From assembly GCA_023429365.1 (NCBI GenBank), contig JAEYVW010000048.1, forward strand, positions 1 through 11,494: 11,494 nucleotides of DNA, in the 5' to 3' direction. Source of the stretch: Bacteroidota bacterium. GTDB taxonomy: Bacteria; Bacteroidota; Bacteroidia; Chitinophagales; Chitinophagaceae. The notes below the pieces were generated by a model that was not told where the DNA came from, made no database searches, and worked only from the letters and a program-made list of their open reading frames with translations. This document shows, piece after piece, positions 1-6,575 of this stretch; within the stretch, counting starts at the first letter, position 1; the number at the start of each line of letters is the position of its first letter. Both the position numbers and the translations under genes were made by a program.

Positions 1-949
1 GGTCCTTTGATGCGAGCGACGGGTTTTGCAGGATCTCAAGAAACATCCGTTTCAGTTCCGTTACATCCTTCTTCATATCGAAAAAGAGCTTGTACAGGAT
101 TTCCCTTTCGCTACTGAAATCCTGTGCAGCCGCATGCTGTGAGGTCAGTGCCGGCAGGCGGTTGTTCGAATAGGGTTGAAGAAACTTATTGAGGTCTTTA
201 ACCGTAATATTCTTGTCTTCCGAAAGTACCGACATCTGCTCTGCAATATTCTTCAATTCACGCACATTGCCGGGCCAGGGGTAATTAATTAACACGTTTT
301 TCGCTTCCTCGTCCAGTTGTATTGAAGGTGTTTTGTATTTATCGGCAAAATCAGCAGCGAATTTCCGGAAGAGAATATGTATATCTTCCTTCCTGTCGCG
401 CAGCGCAGGCACACGGATAGGCACGGTGCTTAAGCGATAGTACAGGTCTTCACGGAACTTTCCCTGTTGTACCAGTTGAAACAGGTCTTTATTGGTAGCA
501 GCTATTACACGTACATCGGTTTTCTGAACCTTACTGGAACCCACACGGATGTATTCACCTGCTTCGAGAACACGTAGCAAACGGGCCTGGGTACCCAGCG
601 GCATTTCTCCGATCTCGTCGAGAAAAATGGTGCCACCATTCACGGTTTCAAAATAACCTTTGCGTGAATCAACAGCGCCGGTAAATGACCCTTTCTCATG
701 ACCAAATAATTCTGAATCGATCGTTCCTTCCGGTATGGCACCGCAGTTAACGGCAATGAAGGGATTATGTTTACGATTGGAGAGTGAATGTATGATCAGG
801 GAAAAAGCTTCTTTACCAACCCCGCTTTCTCCATTTATCAACACGGTAAGATCGGTATTGGCTACCTGTGCCGCTACCTGCAACGCATAATTTAGTGCGG
901 GCGAACTGCCAATGATCCCAAACCGGTTTTTTATTGATTGAATATCCAT
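1..949 (-). CDS. Sigma-54-dependent transcriptional activator without a sensor domain (3' end outside window)
   Basis: Transcription activator that uses ATP hydrolysis to remodel RNA polymerase carrying sigma-54. The visible 316 codons begin almost directly with the AAA+ domain. Walker A is GESGVGKE (residues 40-47), the sigma-54 contact loop GSFTGA is at 87-92, Walker B GGTIFLDE is at 105-112, and FREDLYYRL and WPGNVREL follow in the usual order. After the AAA+ domain comes a linker with a charged helical stretch that runs off the window; a Fis-type helix-turn-helix would be expected beyond base 1 but is not seen. There is no receiver, GAF or PAS domain, as in PspF-type activators, so control must come from a partner protein or from expression level. 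The ATG at 949-947 is 23 bases after the miaB stop, so co-transcription with miaB is likely. From memory this pairing is common in Bacteroidota. The family is certain; the target genes are unknown. Confidence 0.95.
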   Translation of the reverse strand, partial: MDIQSIKNRFGIIGSSPALNYALQVAAQVANTDLTVLINGESGVGKEAFSLIIHSLSNRKHNPFIAVNCGAIPEGTIDSELFGHEKGSFTGAVDSRKGYFETVNGGTIFLDEIGEMPLGTQARLLRVLEAGEYIRVGSSKVQKTDVRVIAATNKDLFQLVQQGKFREDLYYRLSTVPIRVPALRDRKEDIHILFRKFAADFADKYKTPSIQLDEEAKNVLINYPWPGNVRELKNIAEQMSVLSEDKNITVKDLNKFLQPYSNNRLPALTSQHAAAQDFSSEREILYKLFFDMKKDVTELKRMFLEILQNPSLASKD

Positions 950-972
950 AATAATCTGCTTCGGTCAACGAT

Positions 973-2406
973 TTAATCAGTGCTAAATCCTGTTATATCA
1001 CCCAATAATGTTCCCTGGGTGCAGCTTAATGTTTTTACATAAACATAATCACCTGCATTATAGTTGAATGTTCCTTTCGGAAATATCATCACTTTATTTT
1101 CTGAGGTTCTTCCCATCCAGTCGTCCTCACTTTTTTTGCTGCTTCCTTCAATTAATACTTTGAAAACTTTTCCCAAATCGGCCTGGTTGCTCTCGAGTGA
1201 AAGCCTGTTTTGCAGTTCCACGATCTCCGCGAGCCTTCTTTTCTTGATCTCTTCCGGTATATCGTCTTTATATCTGCGCTGTGCCAGGGTGCCGGGACGC
1301 TCACTGTAAAAGAACATATAAGAATAGTCGTATTTCGAATATTCCATAATGCTTAATGTCTCCAGGTGGTCTTCTTCTGTTTCGGTACAAAACCCGGCAA
1401 TGATATCGCTGCTTATCCCACATCCAGGAAGAATTTCCCTGACACGATTTATCTTATTCATATACCATTCGCGGGTGTAGGTGCGGTTCATCAGTTGCAG
1501 GATCCGGGTCGAACCGCTTTGCACTGGTAAGTGAATATTGTTGCAAATATTTTCATACTTGGCCATTGTGTACAACACTTCGTCGGTGATGTCTTTGGGA
1601 TGGGAAGTTGAAAAACGAACCCGGAGCAAAGGCGAGATCAGTGCTACTTTTTCGAGCAGCTTCGCAAACGTGACCGGTATTCCGCCCGACCCTTCGGCTT
1701 CATAATAGGAATCTACGTTTTGTCCGAGCAGGGTCACTTCACGATAGCCGTTTTCGAAAAGTTCGCGGCACTCCTGAACGATGCTTTCTGAATTGCGGCT
1801 TCTTTCTCTTCCGCGGGTGAATGGCACCACGCAAAATGAGCACATATTATTACAACCGCGCATGATGCTCACAAATGCCGAAATGCCATTGCTGTTGAGC
1901 CGTACTGGCGAAATATCGGCATAAGTTTCGTCGCGACTAAGCAGGACGTTGATCGCACGCTGTCCCGATTCAGCTTCCTCCACCAATCCCGGCAGGGAGC
2001 GGTATGCATCGGGGCCTACTACGATATCAACTAGTTTTTCTTCTTCCAGAAATTTGGCCTTCAGGCGTTCAGCCATACACCCCAGTACGCCTACCAGGGT
2101 ACCGGGTTTCTTTTTTTTCAGTTTGCGAAACTCGGTCAGTCTTTTTCGAACGGTCTGTTCCGCCTTCTCCCGTATCGAGCAGGTGTTTACAAAGATCAGG
2201 TCGGCTTCGTCCACATTCCTGGTGGCGCCAAAACCTTCTTTATGCAGGATCGACGCCACGACTTCGCTATCCGCGAAATTCATCGCACAGCCATAGCTTT
2301 CTATATAAAACCTTTTGCGATATGCAGCCGGGTCATTTTCAAAGGGTGCAAAAGCCTCCCCCTGGCGGACCTCATCATGTTTATTCTGTGTCAACGATTC
2401 AAGCAT
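973..2406 (-). CDS. miaB: tRNA-2-methylthio-N6-dimethylallyladenosine synthase MiaB
   Basis: Radical-SAM methylthiotransferase that converts i6A to ms2i6A at position 37 of tRNAs reading codons that start with U. With the ATG at 2406-2404 the protein has 477 residues, a normal length. The N-terminal UPF0004 domain carries three cysteines for the auxiliary [4Fe-4S] cluster (YGCAMN, C40; [10 protein letters not shown]76; GCMAERL, C110). The radical-SAM motif is [10 protein letters not shown] (C185, C189, C192). The C-terminal part, around [15 protein letters not shown], fits a TRAM RNA-binding domain. The frame stays open upstream to a TTG at 2445-2443, but that codon lies inside a good -7 promoter element, so the internal ATG is chosen; GAGAGA directly precedes it. 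The gene lies upstream of, and probably in an operon with, the sigma-54 activator. Confidence 0.96.
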   Translation of the reverse strand: MLESLTQNKHDEVRQGEAFAPFENDPAAYRKRFYIESYGCAMNFADSEVVASILHKEGFGATRNVDEADLIFVNTCSIREKAEQTVRKRLTEFRKLKKKKPGTLVGVLGCMAERLKAKFLEEEKLVDIVVGPDAYRSLPGLVEEAESGQRAINVLLSRDETYADISPVRLNSNGISAFVSIMRGCNNMCSFCVVPFTRGRERSRNSESIVQECRELFENGYREVTLLGQNVDSYYEAEGSGGIPVTFAKLLEKVALISPLLRVRFSTSHPKDITDEVLYTMAKYENICNNIHLPVQSGSTRILQLMNRTYTREWYMNKINRVREILPGCGISSDIIAGFCTETEEDHLETLSIMEYSKYDYSYMFFYSERPGTLAQRRYKDDIPEEIKKRRLAEIVELQNRLSLESNQADLGKVFKVLIEGSSKKSEDDWMGRTSENKVMIFPKGTFNYNAGDYVYVKTLSCTQGTLLGDITGFSTD

Positions 2407-2419
2407 TCTCTCAGGTGTA

Positions 2420-2433
2420 TTTTGCCGGCAAAA
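2420..2433. repeat. Perfect 14-bp palindrome in the miaB leader
   Basis: The sequence ttttgccggcaaaa is its own reverse complement. It lies between the proposed miaB -7 element and the miaB ATG, so it would be in the 5' untranslated RNA or at the DNA just downstream of the start of transcription. It could be a protein-binding site or a chance palindrome. Its left 11 bases recur at 4668-4678, overlapping the promoter of the ATP-grasp gene. Confidence 0.5.
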
Positions 2434-2442
2434 GCCGGGACG

Positions 2443-2450
2443 CAAATATA
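2443..2450 (-). promoter_or_regulatory. Putative miaB promoter -7 element (TATATTTG)
   Basis: The minus strand reads TATATTTG, a perfect match to the Bacteroidota -7 consensus TAnnTTTG. It would give a transcript start near 2436 and a leader of about 30 bases before the miaB ATG. No clear TTTG is found at the expected -33 distance; a 15-bp inverted repeat occupies that place instead. Confidence 0.55.
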
Positions 2451-2469
2451 CAGCAAACCTTGAGAAATT

Positions 2470-2484
2470 CTGACAGGATGTCAG
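2470..2484. promoter_or_regulatory. Inverted repeat CTGACA-N3-TGTCAG, possible operator before miaB
   Basis: Two perfect 6-base arms, ctgaca and tgtcag, are separated by gga. The repeat lies about 20 bases upstream of the proposed miaB -7 element, where the -33 contact would fall, so a dimeric regulator bound here could block or replace sigma contact. I do not recognise the binding protein. Confidence 0.4.
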
Positions 2485-2533
2485 TTTTAATGCGTGTTAA
2501 AGCTATCTAGTGGTCTATAAGAAGTTGAAAAAG

Positions 2534-2606
2534 AGCGGAAAACGGGACTCGAACCCGCCACCTACAGCTTGGGAAGCTGTCGCTCTACCAGATGAGCTAT
2601 TTCCGC
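2534..2606 (-). tRNA. tRNA-Gly, anticodon CCC
   Basis: A complete cloverleaf can be folded by eye on the minus strand. The acceptor stem is GCGGAAA/TTTCCGC. The D-arm lies in TAGCTCATCTGGTAGAGC. The anticodon stem is ACAGC/GCTGT with loop TTCCCAA, giving anticodon CCC (bases 2573-2571), which reads GGG glycine codons. The T-arm is GCGGG/CCCGT around TTCGAGT. The discriminator base is U, as usual for tRNA-Gly, and CCA is not encoded. A TAGATTTA at 2621-2614, one base off the -7 consensus, lies immediately upstream and could drive it. No clear terminator follows, so read-through into miaB is possible. Confidence 0.96.
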
Positions 2607-2628
2607 ACGCCATTAAATCTACGAAAAA

Positions 2629-3144
2629 TTAATTGTTGACTTCCAGCCTGATCCGGTTTTTAAGCCAGCTGCTTTTTACCGGCACGATCCAGTTATTTTC
2701 CAGCTCTTCCCGGGTTTGTACCATATTATTGAAGTAAAGTGTATCGCTGTCGATAAACCCGTTGTCGGCAGCATACTGCAATTGGGCAAGGGGAAGCATC
2801 TGGATTTTGTCCTTAACCACAAAAGCCAGCGTAGTGCGGTCGAACATACTAACCCCGAAACGTTGTTCAATCTCTTTTATAAAGTGTACGGAGCTATCGG
2901 TACTGCAACCACTGACGCCAGTATTCGTTTCATCGGCCATCAGGATAATAAACTGGCCAAAGAATAAATAGCCTGTAGCTTTTACGGGCGCGCCATGGCT
3001 TTTCCATTTCGCTGTAAACTGGTTAACCAGGCTCTCAATTTCGAGGGCTTCGCCGATGGAAAATACCCGGCTGGCCTGGTAGATCCAAACTCTTGATTGG
3101 GGATGAAAATCAGGTGCTAGCAGAGATTTATATTCGAGGTTCAT
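2629..3144 (-). CDS. Conserved Bacteroidota protein usually mislabelled 'ABC transporter ATPase' (no Walker motifs)
   Basis: A 171-residue soluble protein that I recognise as a family widespread in Bacteroidota and often named 'ABC transporter ATPase' in databases. That name is not supported: there is no Walker A (GxxxxGKS/T), no LSGGQ signature and no Walker B. The N-terminal half holds SRVWIYQASR (17-26), KSHGAPVKA (48-56), ADE (70-72) and GCSTDSSVHF (79-88). This dense set, including H50, D71, E72, C80 and D83, looks like a catalytic or ligand pocket. The C-terminal half is mixed alpha/beta and ends with NWIVPVKSSWLKNRI. No signal peptide or membrane segment is seen. It lies downstream of the CCG Fe-S gene, though a possible terminator and its own TATTTTTG promoter lie between. 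The function is unknown. Confidence 0.85.
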   Translation of the reverse strand: MNLEYKSLLAPDFHPQSRVWIYQASRVFSIGEALEIESLVNQFTAKWKSHGAPVKATGYLFFGQFIILMADETNTGVSGCSTDSSVHFIKEIEQRFGVSMFDRTTLAFVVKDKIQMLPLAQLQYAADNGFIDSDTLYFNNMVQTREELENNWIVPVKSSWLKNRIRLEVNN

Positions 3145-3171
3145 ATTCTATTTTGTATTATGATATGACTG

Positions 3172-3179
3172 CAAAAATA
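3172..3179 (-). promoter_or_regulatory. Putative -7 element (TATTTTTG) for the 171-aa protein gene
   Basis: The minus strand reads TATTTTTG, a perfect TAnnTTTG match, 27 bases before the ATG at 3144. A start of transcription near 3165 would leave a leader of about 20 bases. No convincing -33 TTTG is found at the normal distance, although the region upstream is T-rich. Confidence 0.45.
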
Positions 3180-3190
3180 CAAAAGAAAAA

Positions 3191-3221
3191 CAGGACACCT
3201 GGGGAAGAGGCGGGTCCAGGT
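3191..3221 (-). terminator. Possible rho-independent terminator after the CCG Fe-S gene
   Basis: Read on the minus strand, ACCTGG (3221-3216) pairs with CCAGGT (3202-3197) across a 13-base loop. It is followed by GTCCTG and then the T-rich run TTTTTCTTTT. A smaller alternative hairpin, CAGG-TGT-CCTG (3201-3191), lies directly against the T-run. Either would separate transcription of the CCG gene from that of the 171-aa protein gene. The stem is short, so this is tentative. Confidence 0.35.
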
Positions 3222-3247
3222 CAAATGATGAGTAGGTAATAATAGCT

Positions 3248-4027
3248 TTATTCGAGGCTGGCCGCTACCAGTTCGGCTACATCCAGCACTTGTACCGAGT
3301 CTTCTTTTTCAGCGAGCTTCACGCCATCGGTCAGCATGGTATTGCAAAAAGGGCAGGCGGCAGCAACAATATTGGCACCAGTGCCGATCGCCTCATTACT
3401 TCTTTCGATATTGATTCGGGTTGAACCTTTTTCTTCTTCCTTGAACATTTGCGCACCACCCGCGCCACAGCATAAACCGTTGCTTCGGCATCTTTTCATT
3501 TCCACCAGCTCCGCATCCAACGCCTCCAATACCTTTCGGGGTGCTTCATATATATCATTTGCGCGTCCGAGATAACAACTGTCGTGGTATGTGATCTTTT
3601 TTCCTTTAAAGGTGCCACCTTCTTTCAGTTTGATTTTTCCTTCATCGATCATCTGTTGCAGGAAGACGGTATGATGGATCACTTCATAGCTCCCGCCCAG
3701 CACAGGGTATTCATTTTTAAAAATATTGAAACAATGGGGGCAGGCGGTTATAATTTTTTTGATCCCGTAATTATTCAGGACCTGGATATTCTGGTAGGCC
3801 ATCATTTGGAACATGAACTCATTGCCGGCCCGGCGTGCAGGGTCGCCGGTGCACATTTCCTCTTTACCGAGGATTGCATAATTGATCTTCAGTTTATCCA
3901 ATATGGTAACAAAAGCTTTCGTGATTTTTTGAGCACGTTGATCAAAGCTACCGGAGCAACCCACCCAAAATAGGACTTCAGGTGACTGGCCATTGGCAAA
4001 TAATTCAGCGACAGTAGGAATATTCAT
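3248..4027 (-). CDS. (Fe-S)-binding protein with two CCG domains (HdrB/HdrD-like)
   Basis: A soluble 259-residue protein with two cysteine-rich (CCG) domains, the type found in heterodisulfide reductase HdrB/HdrD, GlpC and LutA. These domains bind an unusual [4Fe-4S] cluster or mediate thiol-disulfide or electron transfer. Domain 2 is complete: C151 (HDSCYLGR), C186-C187-G (NGLCCGAGG) and C225-x2-C228 (CPFCNTM). Domain 1 has C24 (WVGCSG), only one cysteine at the CCG position (C59, in MCTGDPARR) and C96-x2-C99 (CPHC). The likely partner is the membrane 2x[4Fe-4S] protein at 8154-9479; from memory, related genomes place the two genes side by side, whereas here about 4.1 kb separates them. The substrate is unknown. 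The start is an ATG, with no clear Shine-Dalgarno sequence. Confidence 0.9.
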   Translation of the reverse strand: MNIPTVAELFANGQSPEVLFWVGCSGSFDQRAQKITKAFVTILDKLKINYAILGKEEMCTGDPARRAGNEFMFQMMAYQNIQVLNNYGIKKIITACPHCFNIFKNEYPVLGGSYEVIHHTVFLQQMIDEGKIKLKEGGTFKGKKITYHDSCYLGRANDIYEAPRKVLEALDAELVEMKRCRSNGLCCGAGGAQMFKEEEKGSTRINIERSNEAIGTGANIVAAACPFCNTMLTDGVKLAEKEDSVQVLDVAELVAASLE

Positions 4028-4072
4028 GAACCGCGAAAAGTTTTCCTGGCAATGTTACGAATAAAATAAAGT

Positions 4073-4093
4073 AACAGGCAATCTATTCCTGTT
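4073..4093 (-). terminator. Possible terminator after the 166-aa membrane protein gene
   Basis: On the minus strand, AACAGG (4093-4088) pairs with CCTGTT (4078-4073) around a 9-base loop, followed by ACTTTATTTTATT. The hairpin starts three bases past the stop codon. The T-rich tail is interrupted, so strength is uncertain; transcription may continue into the CCG gene 68 bases downstream. Confidence 0.35.
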
Positions 4094-4095
4094 TT

Positions 4096-4596
4096 TCAGA
4101 CAAAACTGACTGATAAGATCAAAGCCACCAGGATTGCAGTAAGAGCAATCAATGCCAGGGTGATCCATCCCAATAATTTTCCAGCGTGCGCTTTCCTGTT
4201 ATTAGGGTCTTTTCTTTTAGCTGTTGAACCTGTTACAATAGCCACAATGGCTGCTGCGAGCGCACCCACCAGGGCAAAAGGAGCGAACAAGCCCGCAATA
4301 AATAATGTTGCCCCGGTAATACCAAATATCAGTGGTAGCTGGCCCGGGTCATTTTCATTTGAAACTTTCCGTTTGAGTTTCTGTTTAACCAGGAGAAAAG
4401 TGATCTTTTGTCTCAGGGTCAGTTTTTTCCCGGTATATTTTTGAATATCTTTTATTTTAAGCTTAGCAAGCATTTGTATCAACTCGCCTGGAGTTTTCGG
4501 TGACACACGTGATGTTGTAGTGGTAGCTGCGTAAGCGGGAGCTATGACTGTTGAGATAAAAAATAAAGCTGAGAGGATCAGGCAAATTTTTCTCAC
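4096..4596 (-). CDS. Small exported or membrane protein of unknown function
   Basis: A 166-residue protein of unknown role. Residues 1-23 form a typical Sec signal peptide (KICLILSALFFISTVIAPAYA, then ATTTT). A threonine/serine-rich and basic stretch follows. It contains GKKLTLRQKITFLLVKQKLK (56-75), an amphipathic basic segment that I have seen in other small Bacteroidota membrane proteins. The C-terminal half has two or three hydrophobic segments (about 87-107, 107-124 and 140-164) separated by a positive loop, AKRKDPNNRKAHAGK. This arrangement resembles DUF4190-like small membrane proteins, but that link is a guess. The start is GTG at 4596-4594; no ATG occurs early enough to keep the signal peptide. 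A TACATTTA (4621-4614, one base off the -7 consensus) precedes it. It is divergent from the ATP-grasp gene. Confidence 0.75.
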   Translation of the reverse strand: MRKICLILSALFFISTVIAPAYAATTTTSRVSPKTPGELIQMLAKLKIKDIQKYTGKKLTLRQKITFLLVKQKLKRKVSNENDPGQLPLIFGITGATLFIAGLFAPFALVGALAAAIVAIVTGSTAKRKDPNNRKAHAGKLLGWITLALIALTAILVALILSVSFV

Positions 4597-4664
4597 AAGT
4601 AGTGGTTATTTACTAAATGTAACCTGTCGGTAATAAATTACCAAAAAATAAAGAGCTCATTGGC

Positions 4665-4672
4665 TATTTTTG
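4665..4672 (+). promoter_or_regulatory. Putative -7 element (TATTTTTG) for the ATP-grasp/LysE unit
   Basis: TATTTTTG matches TAnnTTTG perfectly and ends only 10 bases before the ATG at 4683. A start of transcription about 7 bases downstream would leave a leader of only a few bases, that is, a nearly leaderless mRNA. No Shine-Dalgarno sequence precedes the ATG, consistent with this. A -33 TTTG is not evident. Confidence 0.45.
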
Positions 4673-4682
4673 CCGGCATACG

Positions 4683-5723
4683 ATGAGACTGAGGAATTTT
4701 TTCTTGCGATTAACCAACTGGGAACTGTGGAACTTTTATTTGTTGTATGCTCCCATCAGTCCTGTTTGGTTTTGGTATTGCCTGCGGAGCCGGTCTTTCT
4801 GGTTTTTTAGTTCGTCCAATCCCACGATCACATTTGGCGGATTTGAAGGAGAAGGGAAGAAGGAAATGTATGACCAGTTACCCCCCAACCTGGTTCCCCG
4901 TACGATATATATCATGCATGACTGGCCTTTCAGTGAAGTAAAAAGGAGAATGGAGGAAGCCGGGTTTACCTTTCCCTTCATTGTGAAGCCCGATGTGGGA
5001 ATGAAAGGCATCCTGTTTCGCAAGATCGAGAACGAGGAACAACTTTTAAAGTATCACGAACGAATTCCTGTCGAATATATCATCCAGGACCTGATCGAGT
5101 TGCCGGTTGAGGTGAGCGTGTTCTATTATCGCCTTCCTTATGAGAAAAAAGGAGTGGTCAGCGGTTTTATCGACAAAGAACTTTTACAGGTAAAAGGTGA
5201 TGGGAACAGGACATTGAAGCAACTGATTGAAATACATCCAAGAGCCAAATTCAGGATGGAAGAAATGGAGCATCGTCATGGTCACCGCTTCGACAGGGTG
5301 ATCCCGGAAAGTGAAATTTTTTATCTTTCATATGCAGGTAACCACAACCGTGGCGCGCATTTTACCAACTTACATAAAGAGATCAACTCGCGGATGCACG
5401 AAGTGTTTGATGAATTGAGTCATCATACTTCTTTTTATTATGGCAGGTATGATATCAAGACCACCTCACTTGAAGATCTAAAAGACGGTAAAAATTTTCA
5501 GATCATTGAGTTTAACGGTTGCGGTGCGGAACCCAATCATATCTACGATTGTGGGATGAGTATCTGGCAGGCTTATGGCGTCCTGCTCACGCACTGGAAA
5601 GCTTTATTTAAAATCAGTCGTTACAATCATAGGAACGGAACGCCTTACTGGTCCTTCAAAAGAGGGTGGAATTTTCTCAAACAGGCGCGCGCACATTTCA
5701 GGATGCTGGAGAAATTTGACTAA
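4683..5723 (+). CDS. ATP-grasp domain protein (D-Ala-D-Ala ligase-like fold), substrate unknown
   Basis: A 346-residue protein with the ATP-grasp fold, whose members join a carboxylate to an amine or thiol through an acyl-phosphate. The order of elements fits: FIVKPDVGMKG (99-109, nucleotide-binding lysine and flexible loop), YIIQDLIELPVEVSVFYY (132-149, adenine-contacting strand and following acid), VKGDGNRTL (170-178), GRYDIK (254-259, likely metal-binding Asp257) and IIEFNGCGAEPNH (274-286, Glu276 and Asn278 as metal ligands). The N-terminal 45 residues are rich in aromatics (PVWFWYCLRSRSFWFFSSSNP, about 27-47) and may lie on the membrane; no classical signal peptide is seen. It is not a standard Ddl, whose motifs and length differ. 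The LysE-type exporter follows on the same strand, so an exported amino-acid conjugate is an attractive but unproven product. Confidence 0.82.
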   Translation: MRLRNFFLRLTNWELWNFYLLYAPISPVWFWYCLRSRSFWFFSSSNPTITFGGFEGEGKKEMYDQLPPNLVPRTIYIMHDWPFSEVKRRMEEAGFTFPFIVKPDVGMKGILFRKIENEEQLLKYHERIPVEYIIQDLIELPVEVSVFYYRLPYEKKGVVSGFIDKELLQVKGDGNRTLKQLIEIHPRAKFRMEEMEHRHGHRFDRVIPESEIFYLSYAGNHNRGAHFTNLHKEINSRMHEVFDELSHHTSFYYGRYDIKTTSLEDLKDGKNFQIIEFNGCGAEPNHIYDCGMSIWQAYGVLLTHWKALFKISRYNHRNGTPYWSFKRGWNFLKQARAHFRMLEKFD

Positions 5724-5823
5724 CCGGGAAACTGACGACTGAGGTTTGATGTCACGTGAATTTGCACAACGCTTCCGATCCTCTAACTCATCCGGGACGA
5801 TCACTTCTTCGTATTTTCGCCGC

Positions 5824-6558
5824 ATGCACCCTTTATTGAAAATCTTTTTTACGGGCATGCTGGTCAGTTTCCTTGGGTCTTTACCCCTGGGGACATTGAA
5901 TGTTGCGGCTATGCAGATTTCAGTATCTGATGGCGTTTACGCTGCAATTCTTTTTTCAATTGGGTCATTAACGGCTGAAATCATTTATGTCAGGCTCTCA
6001 CTGGTGGCCATGGACTGGATCAGGAAGCAGGAAAGGATATTCCGGATCCTGGAATGGGTAACCCTGGCCATCGTGATTGCCCTTGCCGCCACCAGCTTTT
6101 ATGCCGCACTGCATCCTTCTGTTGGAAAGAATGTAATACTGAGTGGCAATATGCCTAATCTGCTGCTGGGTTTTAGTATGAGTGCGGTCAACCCGATACA
6201 GATCCCATTCTGGTTTGGCTGGAGCACTGTTCTTTTCACCAAAAAAATACTTCTGCCACGCAATGATCATTATAACACGTATATCATTGGCATCGGCGTT
6301 GGTACATTTATTGGCAACCTGATTTTTATTTTTGGCGGCCGCCTGATCGCCGACAAGATCAATAACAACCAGCATGTTCTCAACTGGATCATCGGCAGCA
6401 TATTTTTGATCACGGCCATTGTTCAGATATGGAAGATGAGCCGAAAGAAAGGTGCGATCAATCAACTGGAGCATCCGGAAGAGATGACCAGCCATATCGA
6501 GGCTAAAATGGGTAAGCTGGAAGAGAAGTTTGATAAATTCTCAACCAAAGATCATTAG
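5824..6558 (+). CDS. LysE-family (LysE/RhtB-like) amino-acid exporter
   Basis: An inner-membrane protein of 244 residues with about six hydrophobic segments. It opens with FFTGMLVSFLGSLPLGTLNVAAMQIS, the Bacteroidota form of the LysE N-terminal signature in which the usual PGP is replaced by PLG. The second half has SAVNPIQIPFWFGWS and a conserved-looking GIGVGTFIGNLIFIFGG segment. The C-terminal tail of about 45 residues is cytoplasmic and charged (EAKMGKLEEKFDKF). The ATG at 5824 is chosen because the signature starts right after it. Upstream in-frame starts exist at 5746 (TTG) and 5749 (ATG, with GAGG four bases before) and would add a basic 25-26 residue extension unlike the family. It is 100 bases downstream of the ATP-grasp gene. 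Substrate unknown. Confidence 0.85.
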   Translation: MHPLLKIFFTGMLVSFLGSLPLGTLNVAAMQISVSDGVYAAILFSIGSLTAEIIYVRLSLVAMDWIRKQERIFRILEWVTLAIVIALAATSFYAALHPSVGKNVILSGNMPNLLLGFSMSAVNPIQIPFWFGWSTVLFTKKILLPRNDHYNTYIIGIGVGTFIGNLIFIFGGRLIADKINNNQHVLNWIIGSIFLITAIVQIWKMSRKKGAINQLEHPEEMTSHIEAKMGKLEEKFDKFSTKDH

Positions 6559-6565
6559 TTGGTTG
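6542..6565. terminator. Inverted repeat between convergent LysE and SulP genes, possible bidirectional terminator
   Basis: Arms caaccaa (6542-6548) and ttggttg (6559-6565) are perfect complements around a 10-base loop that contains the LysE stop codon. The two genes end only 17 bases apart. Neither side carries a good T-run, so it may act weakly or with Rho. Confidence 0.35.
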
Positions 6566-6575
6566 CAACAGAAAT

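Noticed and set aside
2407..2445. N-terminal extension of MiaB starting at TTG 2445
   Set aside because: The TTG lies inside the TAnnTTTG promoter element and the added 13 residues do not resemble MiaB; an ATG with a purine-rich leader is available.
2004..2510. Open frames of 73-168 codons on the plus strand opposite miaB
   Set aside because: They mirror the miaB coding frame, give low-complexity Ser/Arg/Pro-rich products with no recognisable family, and miaB itself is certain.
2534..2606. tRNA-Gly as an integration (attachment) site
   Set aside because: No integrase, no partial tRNA duplicate and no mobile gene are seen in the window.
5998..6495. 165-codon minus-strand frame inside the LysE gene
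   Set aside because: Antisense shadow of a well-supported membrane protein; its composition is not protein-like.
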